Shown here piece by piece: positions 45,368 to 57,468 of a stretch of 64,000 nt of DNA. The stretch spans positions 372,001-436,000 of the forward strand of contig JAGTXK010000021.1 in NCBI GenBank assembly GCA_019096195.1, in the 5' to 3' direction. Within the stretch, counting starts at the first letter, position 1. Each line of letters begins with the position of its first letter. A program made the position numbers and the translations under genes. The notes under the pieces were generated by a model, which saw only the letters and a list, made by a program, of their open reading frames with translations, made no database searches and was not told the origin of the DNA. Source of the DNA: Boletus sp. NGJ. Its lineage: Eukaryota > Basidiomycota > Agaricomycetes > Boletales > Boletaceae.

Positions 45368-48300
45368 TCATGCTTCGAGCACCCGGTACACCTATCCAAG
45401 AAACGCGTCAGCCCCAGTAGTGACGACACCGCGTCCAAGTCGCTCACCTTGACCTGCCCGCTCTTCATATCCTCCAACCGATAGCTGACGATCTCCACCG
45501 TCTGCGTGGCCCTCGGTGTCAGCACACCGTTCTTCATGCGGGCCAGCCGTCGAAAGACGGACAAACTCAAACTCACCTGTTGTCCAACGTGTTGGTTAGC
45601 CTGCCATACCCTCACCTTGCTTTTCTTGCCATCAAACTCGCTCACGACCCCCACCAACGGGCCACCGCCCTCGCCCGCACCTGCACCAGCGGTCTGCGTG
45701 TATGCATGCAGACCCTTGTGCCCTTTGAGCTTGGCGTCCCAAAAGGCGATGACGTCCCCTGGGAGAATGTCCGACACGCGCCGCTGCACCGCGTTGCCCG
45801 TTTGTGCGTACACCGTGTAGCCCCAGTCGTGCTCGCCAGCGCTGCCAGTCGGGTGATGCATCATCGCCCCAGGCACCTGCGCCAAAACCGCACGCACGAA
45901 CCCGGCGTACGAGCCGTCCCCAACGAGCATCCGCTTTGATTTGTCGAATAGCGACGTCGCGACTTCGGCCACCTGTACCCCCACCTTGCCCCAGATCGCC
46001 ATTAACTCGTCCGTCGTCAGCTGTTGCTGCTGCTGCTGATCCACGCTCTTTCGACCCGATCCCTGATCCCGAGCCCGCACCAGATCCCGCCACCGACACC
46101 GACACCGTTGTAGTTGAGGACGGCAAACCGACCTTGCTAAAAGGTCCTCGAGATCGAGGATGAGACGACGGCACGGGCGGCGGCACATGCACCGCTGTCG
46201 AATCCTCCGACCACCTCGACGACGCCATCTCCGACGCCTCTCCAAACTCCACACCGTGCGGAATCGACGGCAATTCCCACTGCGCACTACTCGCCAGAGT
46301 TTCTGGCGGGTCGATCGCAGACGGCGGCGGTGGCGGCGGTAACGGGATCGATCGCACTGGACTGCGCGTCGATTTGAGACGGGGTGGCAGCGCAGGCGCG
46401 TTGTCTTCGTCGGGGTCCTCGGCCTCGACCATGACGTACTCGGATTGGGGACGGACAGCGTTTTCGGAGGAGCGTCCCGAGATCGTAGGGGTTTCGCCAG
46501 GACTCGACTCGTCTAGCGACGTTTGTCTCGAGCTCGAGCCCGTCGCGGCACTCGGCCGCCTCCCCAACAACGCCGCCGGAATCATCGGAATCGGAGGCCG
46601 ACCAGGAGGGGGCGAACGCGATGTCATACGCGGCGGGGGAGTGGGGAGGGCCTCTGCAGAGCGAGGCGTCTGCGTCGGGCGTCGGGGCGGTGGCAGCACC
46701 GGCGCGTTCTCTTCCTCCGACACCACCGGCACCTCTGCATCGGAATAATGCACTTCTTCCATCTCGCTCTCCTCTGCTTCGACTTGTACACCGTCGTCCG
46801 ACGTCCCGCGACTGGCTCTCCCAATTTGCTCTGATTCCTGTTCCATAGGCACCTCAATAGGCGGTGGTGGTTTTCGAGTGGGTGGGTGTCTCTGCGGGGG
46901 TGCAGGGACGGGAACGGGAGGCATGGCATCCTCGCTCTCGCTGTCCTCTTGCCTCGCTACGAGTCGCCTCGCCGACGCAGGCAGTAACCCCGCAGCAGGA
47001 GGGAGCATCCCGAATCGCATGCCCCCCATCCCCGCCAACTTGGCAGCAATCCGTTGCTTCCTCGCAGCCTCGTTCTCTTCCTCCTCTCCTTGGGCTCTCT
47101 CCCCCTCTTCCTCCTTCCCTTCTGACTCCGTCTCATCGGGTGGAATCGACGTCGGTGGAGGTGCAGCAGGCAGAGGGGGTCTAGAGAGGGGGTTCATCGG
47201 TGGGGGTGCCCCGAATCGTATACCTCCTAGACGTGCCATGCGATCTGCAATCGCGCGACGACGCGCAGACGCTTCGTCCTCTTGGGCTTTTGGCTGAGGT
47301 GTCCCACTCTCTGACGTTTCCTCCTCTGCGACGTATTGTAGTATGAGCGAGATCAGAAGCAGCAATGCCTCGCAGGGGATGTCACACGCACCGTTTTCAT
47401 GTTCCTCCGACGCTACTTGTTCCGGTACAGCGAGCGTCGTGATGATCGGGGGCGTGACGGGCATACAGTTAATCGGTCGAGGTGACGTCGGTGCAGGTGG
47501 CGGCAAAGATGGCGTCTCTGCCTGAGGATCTGTCACCCGGACACTGGTGCGTCTCGGGGGTGGCGGTATAGACCGTCTAGGAGGGGGTGACAGCACATCC
47601 TCCGTCACCGAACCTGCAATCAAGAAAAGACACGGCAACAACAAGCGATCAACCAAACATGCTTTCGATCAACCAGCGCACCAATACATACCACTCCTGC
47701 CAGGCGGGGGAACAGGTCGAGGCGGTATATCCGGCGACGCTGGACGCTCCTCTTCGTCTGCCCTCACTGCTTGGAAAGGCGACGTTGGCGGGGTCGGCTT
47801 GGACCGGAAGTTTACAGGCGGTGGTGGTATAGGCCGGGTAATGCGTGGTGGCGCCATGTCGTCCTCTGCCGCCTCGTCCTTGGACGTGTCGTGCTCGATG
47901 TCAGCTGTCGTGCTACGCGCTACTGGATCCGCCTCGAGCGGAGCTGCGGCTGATGCTGGTAAAGCCTCCGCTTCCTGTGTGGGAACGGTGCCTTGCTCTT
48001 GTCGGACTGATCGTTCTTCAGAGAATTCCGGGGAGGGCAATCTATGCCCGTTGTAACCGTCACGTTGCTCCCCGGTGTACGATGCGACTGCGTGAACGAA
48101 GAAAGAAAAAAAAAAAAAAAAAGAGTCTACATTAATACCCAGATCCTACAACACGATATACGACAAAGAAAAGGGGAGGGAGAGAGAAATCAAGATTCAC
48201 CATCACGATGGGCTGGTACTTGGTCATCCTCGTCGACCTTGGCATCGTCTTGGTCGGTCTCGACGTGCGGCTCAACAGCGTCGTGTTTGATGGATGGAAC

Positions 48301-49994
48301 AGATTCGTGTCTTGCTGGAACAGCGGGTGGAGGTGGAATCGTCTCCCCGTGTTCCTCTGTATCTACATTGACTTCGTCCTCGACATCAAGCGGTTCTTCG
48401 GACGGGGCTAGGGCTGGCTCGTCGAATGATTGGCGGTGTGGGATTGGGGGAGGCCCAGCAAATGGGTTGAATGCGCCCATCTGGGCTAACCTGGCCGCAA
48501 CTCGCTGGCGACGCGCTTCCTCGTCTCCTTCCTCTACCTCGACAACTTCGGGAGGTTGCTCAAAAGTCACTTCCTGGTCATCAGCCGTATGCATCGACTC
48601 TTCCTCAACATGGCTATCCGCGCTCTCTACAGGCTCTTCTTCCGCTTCTTGTTTCTCGGTTTCCTCGACGGGCTCGTGAGTGGCCACGGTGGGAGCAGAA
48701 GGGGGCGTCGGGCGCTGCTCAACATCGGCTGTGATACTCAGATGTTCGTCATAGGTTGCTTCAACAGACTCCGCTACTTCATCGATCCCCTTCTGGGAAT
48801 CTTCCGTGGTCAGGGATGCGTCATGAACGGCGTGATCGACAATCACAGGAAGCTCGTATGTGATAGGCGGCGACTGGACACTCACACCCTCCGCTTCGTC
48901 AACGGGAGGCTCCGGTAGAGCGGTCGTGGGTGCATTCTTGGATTTCTTGCGGGGAGGAGCGGCCCGACGTGGACCTGCGGGTACAGGCATCGAAGTTGGA
49001 GCACGTGCGGCCACAGGCAGGGGAGACTCAGATTCATCCTTGCACTCTGAAGGAACATTCGAGATGAGTAGATGGTAATAATATAGAGGAATTCAAAGGC
49101 GCACCTGTTTCGGCGATCGCCTCAGGAACAGGGGATACGGCGGCTGGTGATTCGTGAAGGAGTGACGTTACTAAAGCTATGAAATACTATTGTCAGCAAT
49201 AGTAGATACTTGGAGCGTGATAGCTGATAGCACCTTCACTCGACTCCTTGACAACGGTCGGCTGGTCGACAGGCATCTCATCCTTGACCACGAGTGCAGG
49301 TGGCGCAGGCTCAGATTTGCGTACGACGGGTTTAGGAGCAACGATGGGGGGGACCGAGGCCGAACCTGGCACCACCAAGACGGGCCATACGAGCTGCGAT
49401 CGCCGCTCTGCGTTGTCTCTCTTCTTCTTCCGGGTCAGGATCCCCGCTATCACCCTCGTGTGCGACCGCATCGCCCTCGCGATTCAATTCTCCCTGGCTC
49501 TCAGGGGTTGGGCTTGCCAACGCACGAGGTGGAGGCGACCTCGAGGCCTCACGGCCAGTCACATCCACGTGGGCGATGCCTTCCTTGGACTCGTCCTCCG
49601 AGGATACAAGGGGTACTGTTGGGGGCGACTTCCACTTGGGCCGCTCCACGTTGGGCTTGGGTGCAACTGGGGGTGGTAGACCGCCAAAGCCGCCCTTTCC
49701 CTGCAAAGCAGCCATGCGTTCCTTGAGGGACCCGCCGCGCCCGATGCTTTCCATCGCATCGGAAGCAGACATCCCAGCCGTACTCGGGGGCTTCCGCTCG
49801 CCCGCAGTCGGGTGGTCAGGCGACGTGGGGGGCGATGACGGCTTTGGTTTCCACTGGAGTCCACCTGGTTTGGGACGGGGAGGAGGTGGGCCAGGGGAGG
49901 TAGCTGGAGCAGCTCCGCCCTTGGTCTCGAATGCGGCGATCCTGTCGCGCAGCGAGCCTGGCTTTGGCTTTGGAGGGGACGATTGATCAGACAT
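45368..49994 (-). CDS. BBC1: BBC1/AIM3-like cortical actin protein, one homopolymer frame slip
   Basis: Long, mostly disordered, proline-rich protein (about 1370 residues) of the fungal family ending in the BBC1/AIM3 cysteine-proteinase-fold domain; yeast Bbc1 acts at actin patches in endocytosis. Eight exons: 49234-49994, 49105-49170, 48201-49046, 47692-48087, 46133-47613, 45577-46062, 45448-45501, 45368-45391. N-terminus MSDQSSPPKPKPGSLRDRI; repeated WH2/verprolin-like units IAARMARLGGARFG, VAARLAQMGAF, IADRMARLGGIRFG, IAAKLAGMGGMRFG; C-terminal domain DELMAIWGKVGVQVAEVATS, GHKGLHAYTQT, QANQHVGQQ, ending VKVYRVLEA. I see no SH3 domain, unlike yeast Bbc1. Exon 1 needs one base less in the seven-G run at 49346-49352 (minus-strand C7) to join GLGPP to IVAPKPVV; this may be an assembly error or a real frameshift. 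Confidence 0.85.
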
Positions 49995-50110
49995 GAGATG
50001 GGAGTTGAGTTCAAGGATGGCGATGGGGCGTGCTGGACATGCTCGTCGTACGCCTCCCAGTCACTCCAGTTTCTCACGCTCATTCTACTACAGGAGTAAG
50101 AGCTACATGA

Positions 50111-50630
50111 CTAGTTTTCGCGCCATTGGTATCCACAGCCAGCGCATCTAGAGAACGTGGTGAGAGACCTGGAGAGAAGGGCAGCGAAGTCTGCGATACC
50201 GGTAGACTGTCGTCTGTGAGATCTTGGACGATACCCAGAGACTATGGACGACGTACAAGTAGTCATTGGTTCATCGGCAGACCTAATCTGCAGCTGATAA
50301 AAATACGCTCTTCGATGGTTGCATTTATCACAACTCGCTGCGGACGGCATGAGCGCCACACTGGGCGATGAGGAAAGACGTACCGTCCGTCGCATCGGCG
50401 TGCTTCCACATCTCATCGCCACCCAAAACGTCGTCGACTTCTTTACGCTTCATTCTCGTGCGCGAAGTCATCTACGGGATCATTAGCAGCCAAAGGAGAC
50501 GTCCAAAGTCTGCAGAGCCCACCTGTTTTGTGATTGGGAACTCGTACGCGCAGGTGTTGCAGGCCCATTTGTTGTAACCTGTCTCTGAAGAAATCACTAG
50601 CAGATTTGCACATGTCGGGCAGAAGAGCAT
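50111..50630 (-). CDS. RPC11: RNA polymerase III subunit RPC11 (C11, Rpc10-type)
   Basis: TFIIS-like subunit that gives Pol III its RNA cleavage, termination and reinitiation activity; nuclear. Five exons: 50523-50630, 50384-50471, 50257-50337, 50200-50206 and 50111-50147; 106 residues against 110 in yeast. N-terminal zinc ribbon MLFCPTCANLLVIS..WACNTCAYEFPI (Cys 4, 7, 24, 27), linker RKEVDDVLGGDEMW, C-terminal ribbon CDKCNHRRAYFYQLQ, the acidic catalytic hairpin RSADEPMTTF and RCAGCGYQWREN-stop. The fourth exon is only 7 nt (TCTACCG, on the minus strand), supplying part of Phe, Tyr and part of Arg in TTFYRC; it is required to match yeast TTFYKC. Confidence 0.93.
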
Positions 50631-51148
50631 TTCAAGGGAACTTCATCAACGAAATTGGCGCGAAGGATGATGGCGTGAGGGGTCCGAGAGGTGTGCCAGG
50701 TGACACCTTTCAGTTGGTCGAGCTTGACAATCTCAACCTTTTCCAGTATGTATTCGCGAAGCCTCAAAGCGTGGAAGGCTTCGACTCGGAGGAAGACTTT
50801 GATTGTCTGCGCCAACCAACGTACGTGGTCCAAGTTCAACTTCAACTTCCCGCTGTATTACAGTAAGCCGGCGGTTCGTTATGGCAGGCATTCGAACTGG
50901 CTGAATGTTTCTCGTTGTCGACTCCCGCAGGCATCCATCCCTTTGACTCACGGCTCGGAGGAGTTTCGGGAGGCTCAGAACAAGCCCCTAAATGCGCATG
51001 CAGCAACCAATTCAAGTATTTAAATTCGGGCCTATGAAGCCCCTATTAGGTTTTCTCTCTTTCTGCTTCCCCCACGCTCTCAACCATATCACTATCCTAA
51101 TCGCAAGGAATTTAAAGCTTTGAAAGCTTTGAGTACCCTAATACCTTC
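50631..51148. other. Divergent promoter region of RPC11 and membrane-protein gene
   Basis: Open frames on both strands (e.g. 50597-50845 minus, 50691-51023 plus) show no recognised motif; the minus one is an out-of-frame shadow of RPC11 exon 1 in part. No further gene supported. Confidence 0.4.
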
Positions 51149-51160
51149 ATATATAAATAA
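51149..51160 (+). promoter_or_regulatory. TATA box of membrane-protein gene
   Basis: TATATAAATAA about 100 bp before the start codon. Confidence 0.5.
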
Positions 51161-51254
51161 TCGAGTTCTCCCGGAACTGTCTCGTCAGCCCGAGCACCGA
51201 CGAGCAAGATGTTCAACCCGAGGCGCTCTCCTCGCTCGAAGTTCCGCACCATCT

Positions 51255-51982
51255 ATGCCTCAAGCGTGCGCGTCATTCTCACTGCACTCGAATGTGTGTG
51301 TCGGAGACTTTATTGCGATAGTAGGTATGTCTTGAGTCTTGATGCTTCCGTCTATCCGTCAACTAAAGTACCGCTCTCCTGCTCATAGCCTGCAGTATCG
51401 CTGGTGTTGGGTTCTTAATCTGGGCCATCCATGCGATTCGCAAGATGCGCCAGTTTCCTTTCAAGTACCCTGAGGACATAGGCACGTGCCCCTCTTCTGT
51501 TTCTCTACCCATGGTTGACCTTGGTATTCGCAGAGAAACCCAGTGAAAGGAGCGAAAGGGTCGATCCCTACCACGTCTCATCGACCTTTGATAACTCGCG
51601 CCTGGTCGAGCGGGGTGTCGTCCAAACACCCAGTCTTCCCGAGCGCGTGCGGACTCGGTTGGCCATGTCTGAGCCTGAAGAGGGTTTTTACAGACAATCG
51701 ACCCCTAATTCATCTGACACCTACTCTACGCAAGGCTCGACGAATACGCAGCGCATGCCTCGTCGTCCCCCACCTGCGGGTAGAGTGTCCTGGAGGACCC
51801 CCTCGCACCGTCCAGCGCGTAATGGATCCCCCACGCTAGGCAGAGTTTATGATGAGAGATACGAGTACGGGGTTAATGGTGAACGTCTCAGGAATGTTGG
51901 CCCCTCGCGTGCGAGGGGTTCATCGCTGCACAGGTCAGGCACGAAGCGCACGAACGGGGACGCCACAATGCATGCGTACTGA
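51255..51982 (+). CDS. Single-pass membrane protein, function unknown
   Basis: Three exons (51255-51324, 51389-51481, 51534-51982) give 203 residues. One membrane segment formed across the first splice (DFIAIVACSIAGVGFLIWAI) followed by the basic stop HAIRKMRQF, then a long cytosolic-type, Ser/Arg/Pro-rich tail (MPRRPPPAGRVSWRTPSHRP) ending THMHAY-like DATMHAY. No conserved domain recognised. Intron 2 appears to use a GC donor (ATAG/GCACGT); the nearby GT at 51486 would put a stop in frame. Start is the first Met in frame with the membrane segment; an alternative frame starting MFNPRRSPRS at 51209 does not join in phase. Confidence 0.65.
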
Positions 51983-52793
51983 GGGTCTCTGTCACAGGCC
52001 ATGGAATGTTCTGTTGTTGCAGGCTCACGACAGTACAGTCCTTATCTTATTCCTAATACCTAATACCTTTCTCATCGCATACGTTATCGTCGTCGTCATC
52101 GTTTATGGACGCTGTTGTACGTACTTACCTACTGTGCATGTGGTATTAATATACTGTTGCTCCACATTGGCGCTGCTTGTCAATATGCCATGGACGTCGA
52201 ACGCTGACGTTGAAGCACATCGTCCGGTCCAGGTCTTTACAAAAGAGACCAGACGACCCTGAATGATCTCACCCTCCTTGGTTCCTACACACTCGCGGGA
52301 AACGAAGGTCGCCTAGAAAAGGTCAATCAGACACGCCCTCGTCGGAAATTTCATGCCACGTAGGGCCTGGTGGAATCACCATGTGGTTCGGATGTAAAGG
52401 GGCATTTCTTGTTCATGTTCTGTCCAGCTTTGGGGATCGAGCGTAGTCTGGTGTGAGCAGCCCGTCTATGTTGTCAACGTCGACTTTGACCTCATAGACG
52501 GGCTGGTCACCAGACTAGGTCGAGCGACTGGTGAACGCTTGAGCTCCGGGTCCGGTTGACATTCCGGTTGACAACCAGGTGACCGTCACGTGCGCCTCAC
52601 AACGCCTCCACTCCAGTGGCCCATCAGCCACGCGAAAGTGGCGAAACGTGTACGGTAATCAAGGCAACGACAATAGATGGCACAGCGTCAGGGCCATCAG
52701 GGTCAGTAAGTAATACCCACCATACGAGAAGAAGCTCGATAAGGCTCATGTAGGCATTTCCTATATCGTATGATATTACTTTTCTAGAAGATA
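51983..52793. other. Spacer before antiporter array, with large hairpin
   Basis: No gene supported. Contains the 74-nt inverted repeat at 52444-52517. Confidence 0.45.
52444..52517. repeat. Long hairpin-forming inverted repeat
   Basis: TAGTCTGGTG...CAGCCCGTCTATG (left arm, 27 nt) pairs with CATAGACGGGCTG...CACCAGACTA (right arm, 25 nt) with a two-base bulge; the 22-nt loop itself contains GTCAA...TTGAC. Size and pairing resemble a small-RNA precursor or a short foldback element. Confidence 0.7.
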
Positions 52794-52800
52794 CATATAA
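52794..52800 (+). promoter_or_regulatory. TATA-like box of antiporter copy 1
   Basis: CATATAA followed by GCACC, about 80 bp before the ATG. The same sequence context (ATACATATAAGCACC) precedes copy 3, and a weaker version (ATACATTTAAGCACC) copy 2. Confidence 0.5.
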
Positions 52801-52878
52801 GCACCACACTCAGTTCGTGTTCACCCATCCCAGACCCGGACTGGGACTTCTCTTGCATTCCAGTCCCTCTTGACTGCG

Positions 52879-55800
52879 ATGTCCGCCTTTTCTGGTGCTA
52901 CCATCAGCCTCTTCAACCGTCTTCCGAAGCGAGAGGCAACTGGAGAGGTCCTTATGTCTTTCTGTGCTCTCGTTCACAAGCTCATCCCTCCTACAGGGCG
53001 GTCTCATCACTGGAACTAACCCGGCAGCGTTTACAACCTCGGATCCATTGAGGTTATGGATCATCCAAGTCGGTAAGCCTCCCATTCAAAACCTCCCACC
53101 ATTTCTTTAATGCTAGGTAGGTGTCATCATCATTATGGCCCAGCTTCTCTCTCTTGGCCTCAGACGCCTCAGACAACCAAAGGTCATCGCCGAAGTGCTC
53201 GGCGGTATTCTACTAGGTATTCTATCTACCTTACTATCTCTTCTTTGCTCAGCTCGCTTTCCACCAGGCCCGACTGCATTCGGAAGGATACCAGGCTTCA
53301 CAGAAAACATATTTCCTTCCGTGTCCCTCCCATATCTATCCCTTGTAGCTGATATCGGTCTTTGTCTCTTCCTCTTCCTTGTTGGCCTCGAAATTGACAT
53401 CAACGTCATCAAACGCAATGCACGCATGTCGGCCATCGTATCCTTGGCCGGAATCGCTCTTCCCTTCGGTCTCGGGAGCATCCTCTCCATCCCTCTATAC
53501 CACCACTTCATCGATCCCTCCGTCCACTTTACGTACTTTATGCTTTTCACAGGTGTCGCATACTCGATTACCGCATTCCCCGTCCTCTGTCGTATCCTCA
53601 CAGAACTAAAATTGCTCGATACGCACGTCGGTATCATCGTCCTTTCCGCCGGCGTCGGTAACGACATTGTCGGCTGGACGCTGCTCGCCTTGAGTGTTGC
53701 GCTCGTGAATGCCGGCTCGGGCCTGTCAGCGCTATGGATTCTGCTCGTCTGCATCGCTTTCACCGTCTTTTTATTGTTCCCAGTGAAATTCGTCATGCAC
53801 TGGTTAGCGCGCAAGACAGGTAGCACGGAGAATGGCCCCACCATGTTCTACATGACCGTCGTCATGATTCTTGTTTGGGCCTGTGCCTTTTTCACCGATG
53901 CCATTGGCGTGAATGCCATATTTGGTGTGCCGCGCAGTATCCGGTCGTAACTTTTATCTGACAGCATCCGCAGGTGCATTCCTTGCCGGACTTGTGGTTC
54001 CACGGGAGGGTGGTCTCGCAATCACCCTCACAGAGAAGCTTGAAGACATGGTGTCGATTGTCTTCCTTCCGCTCGTACGTATTTCGTCTTGGTCATCCGA
54101 TTACATTCACAACTTTGTCATACAAAAGTACTTTACGTTGTCTGGTCTGAACACGAATCTCGGATTGCTCGACAACGGTCAGCCTCCTCGAGGAACCCAT
54201 CCAGTGTGATTATTGACACTGCGCTGATAGGTATTACATGGGCTTTCACAATTGCCATCATCGTTCTTTCCTTCTCGGGCAAGTTTGGTGGATGCACGAT
54301 TGCGTCCAGAGTTGCGGGTTATGGCTGGCGCGAATCGAGCACGATTGGTGCCCTGATGAGTTGTAAAGGGTTAGTCGCCAAGTACTCCCGCATCTTTCCC
54401 GCCGTTCATCTCTCCGATAGTTTGGTCGAACTCATTGTCCTGAACGTGGGGCTTCAGGCGGGGATTCTTTCGCAAAGGGTCTTCTCCATGTTCGTTCTCG
54501 AGGCAGTCACTCTAACGTTCATTACCACCCCCCTCGTGCTGGCGCTCTACCCGCCTGAACGCCGTGTTCGAGCCGGTGCGATTACACCGACCGTGGAAGG
54601 CGACGAGCGTGGACAACGCGATGAGAAAGCGTCTAGTATCACGGAAGAGCAGCCTTGGCGTCATCGGTTCACGGTCGTCCTCGACAAACTCGATCACATT
54701 CCCGGTGCGATGGCACTCACGCAGCTTGTCCTCCCGCCACACGGTATCCCGACCGACGTTATGTCGACGACGACGACGACGACCCAGACGATCGACAAGG
54801 TGATGAAGATCCCTGACGTGAGCATGGAAGCCCTTCAGCTCATCGAGCTCTCTGATCGAACATCTGCCATGATGAAATCGTCGGTTGCCGACAGTTTGAT
54901 CCACACGGATCCTGTACTCGGCATATTCAAGATGTTTGGGGAGCTGAACGATTTGGCTGTGACGACGTCGCTGTCGGTCGTTCCATATGACGATTTCGCG
55001 CACAGTGTTGCGGAGCACGCACAGAGACATGGGTCTCACCTCGTGTTGCTCCCGTGGCTGCCGTCCACCGCTCCGACGGTCGTCGATACGCCAGAAGTAG
55101 GCATGGGAGACAGTACCACGCCCAAAACCACCAAGGGTGACCACAACCCGTTCGACGTCCTCTTTTCCAGCGTCTCAGGGAGCAAGACGGATAAACCTCC
55201 CTCGGTGATCCACTCTCAGTTCGTACGCGGGGTGTTTGCGCACAGCAAGACAGACGTGGCCTTGTTCATTGATACGGGGGATCGATCGGGCATCCGCCTC
55301 GGGGGGTCTGTGCATGTCTTTTTTCCCTTCTTTGGGGGACCGGACGATCGGCTGGCGCTCCAACTTGTGGTACAAATTTGTTTGAATCCGAGGATGACGG
55401 CAACGGTGGTGAGGATGGTAAAGCGCGAGGGGGCGGTAGACGCGGGTGTGCACCTGGGAGAGGAGCTGGAACGACCGTCGGCAGCGCATCTGGAGGACAA
55501 GATGGACGCAAACGGGTCGAGGGTGTTTAACCCCCACTTTGAGGGGTCTATGGGGACGTCGGTACGTGGTGTTATGTTAGCTATGATTTATTCAGCGAAT
55601 TGACGACTGGCACCTTTTCTCTCTTAGGCGGTCGGGTTCCAGGATACGATCTACGGTCAACAAACAACACAGATGCGTCTCGAATCTGAAATGGCCGACA
55701 ACATCGTCTGGTACACATACACCTCCTCCCCCACCTCCTCGCTCGTCACCCCCACCAATACGCACGCCTACTCCACCACACCGGCCCTCCGCGACGCACT

Positions 55801-56104
55801 CTCGCGCATCCACTTTTCGGACGCACATACGCCGGCACCAGTGCACGCAGCCATCCGCCACGCCCGTGCGCTCCGGGAAACATCGCCCCGACTTCTCATC
55901 GTCGCCGGACGGTCGAGACGACTCGCGAAGGAGAACCATAACGTGGAGATGAAGCGAGTGATGGAGACCTGTCGGTCTGGGGTCGGCATGGAGGTGATGC
56001 GGAGGACGATTGGGGATGTCGGGGCTGCGATGGTCGTGGCTGCTGGCTCGGCGAGTGGGGTGGCGGTGGTGCAGGCTGCCGAAGTGGGTTTGGCAGGGGG
56101 GTGA
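52879..56104 (+). CDS. KHA1: K+/H+ antiporter, KHA1/CHX family, copy 1
   Basis: CPA2-type cation/proton exchanger of an internal membrane (yeast Kha1 is Golgi), about 900 residues in about nine exons. Twelve or so helices in the Na_H_Exchanger domain: WIIQVGVIIIMAQLLSLGL, PKVIAEVLGGILLGPTAFGR, LFLFLVGLEIDINVI, the ion-binding helix region SAGVGNDIVGWTLLAL (ND motif), GAFLAGLVVPREGG, and TIGALMSCKGLVELIVLNVG. After YPPERR comes a long cytosolic part with universal-stress-like features (GSHLVLLPW, LLIVAGRSRR). The frame is unbroken to the stop. Splicing of the first exon (MSAFSGATISLFN...) to GGLITGTNPAAF is uncertain because no good GT donor is in phase; the same problem recurs in copies 2 and 3. 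Confidence 0.9.
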
Positions 56105-57468
56105 TCCAGTAGGACGTTGAGTGTGAGTGCAGGGTGCAGGGCCCTGGATTCCTTATTAGCTTGTTGAAGAGTGATTTTTGATACTGATGCCCAGTGTTGA
56201 TTTAAATGTATTGGATGTAAGAAGAGATGGCTCCCCATGGGCGAAAGAACACCAGCTACTGTCCTAATACATATGTGAGACTACTGAATCTATTGCTAAT
56301 CCCATTGGATCTCGTTGTAATCTTAGACAAAGTGTAGTTCTTGGCCAATGTGGGTTTGTGGACAAATCAGAACGACCAGATGGGATAGATATCATATCAA
56401 GGATGGCGGTGAGGGTCCCGGAGGCGCGAAACGTGGACACGGCAATGCGGGAGTCAATCAAAGGCGACTGCGTGTGCAACGATAGGAACTCAATTGAACT
56501 CGCAGCGCGCGAGCCGCGAGCATTCAAATATTCAAGTTTCGGCACCGCCGCTTGACTTGGGCTCCGATGCAAATACTCACCATTTTCCAAACAGAATTTT
56601 AGCTATTTTTGCCATCAGGACACATGTTGATAATTGATTACCGGTATACCTTTTATTCTGTTTCATTGCATTCCGCCTGAACTGGGGAGTATTGGATAGT
56701 AAATGGTATGCAGTGGTACAATTGCACTGACCACCTTATCGACTACTTAGCTAAGTGGAGTGTTGTGTAGTACATGCTTAGTGGAGCACTTTTCACATAG
56801 CACACTGGCAGGCCAGGGCCTGTCCCAATACATGACTGCGTGTGAGTTCACCGATATAACGGTATCCAACGTCCACTAACTCTTGAAATCGACAGCGTTC
56901 GGTTGGCCTACATCTCGTACAGGCATTGCAATTCAAGTTCCGCCCACGAGTGGTGGCAACTCCGACCTCACTGCGGTGCACTGCGTTGAATTAATTAATT
57001 AAGTACTTGAGTACTTTCCATTCTGACAGATGCAGCTTTCAAGAAACTGTCCAGTGGCGGTTTGATCGTTGAGTCTGCCAACAACACCTCACGGGACGTT
57101 ACATTGTAGTAAAGCGGTTTCAGCTTACCCACCTTTAGAGCCTGTCGACAAGAAATTGCGGTATCACCCATACCCTGCGATTAATTCGCAAGATGGATCT
57201 TGACGATCCAGTGAGCTATGGGGTCGGTTCCGGTTCAAGACAAAGCCAGTGATGTAACCCACAACACCTCGCGGCTGCAAGCACACCCAGTGACATCAGG
57301 ACACAAATTGTGTACGTTGCTTGAGGCAAGTAGATGCATACAGGTCAGTCTGAGGGAGACCAAGAAGTTGATGTGGACGTTTCCCGTGCAGCATATTATC
57401 TTTCCAGAGAATACATTTAAGCACCACAGAAAACCTCTGTTCACCCATTCTAGTCCCTGTTTACTGCA
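56105..57468. other. Spacer between antiporter copies 1 and 2
   Basis: No gene supported. The right part (56760-57468) is duplicated before copy 3 and so carries the shared promoter region. Confidence 0.45.

Noticed and set aside
46063-46132. Frameshift between the proline-rich part and the C-terminal domain of the BBC1-like gene
   Set aside because: A 70 bp GT-AG intron joins SRGPFSK to GSGRKSVDQ in exact phase, so no frameshift is needed here.
48101-48117. A-rich run as a poly(A) tail of a retrocopy
   Set aside because: It is the polypyrimidine tract (on the minus strand) of an intron in the BBC1-like gene.
50534-51023. Two plus-strand frames as a separate gene
   Set aside because: They overlap RPC11 exon 1 in antisense or show no motif, and lie in the divergent promoter region.
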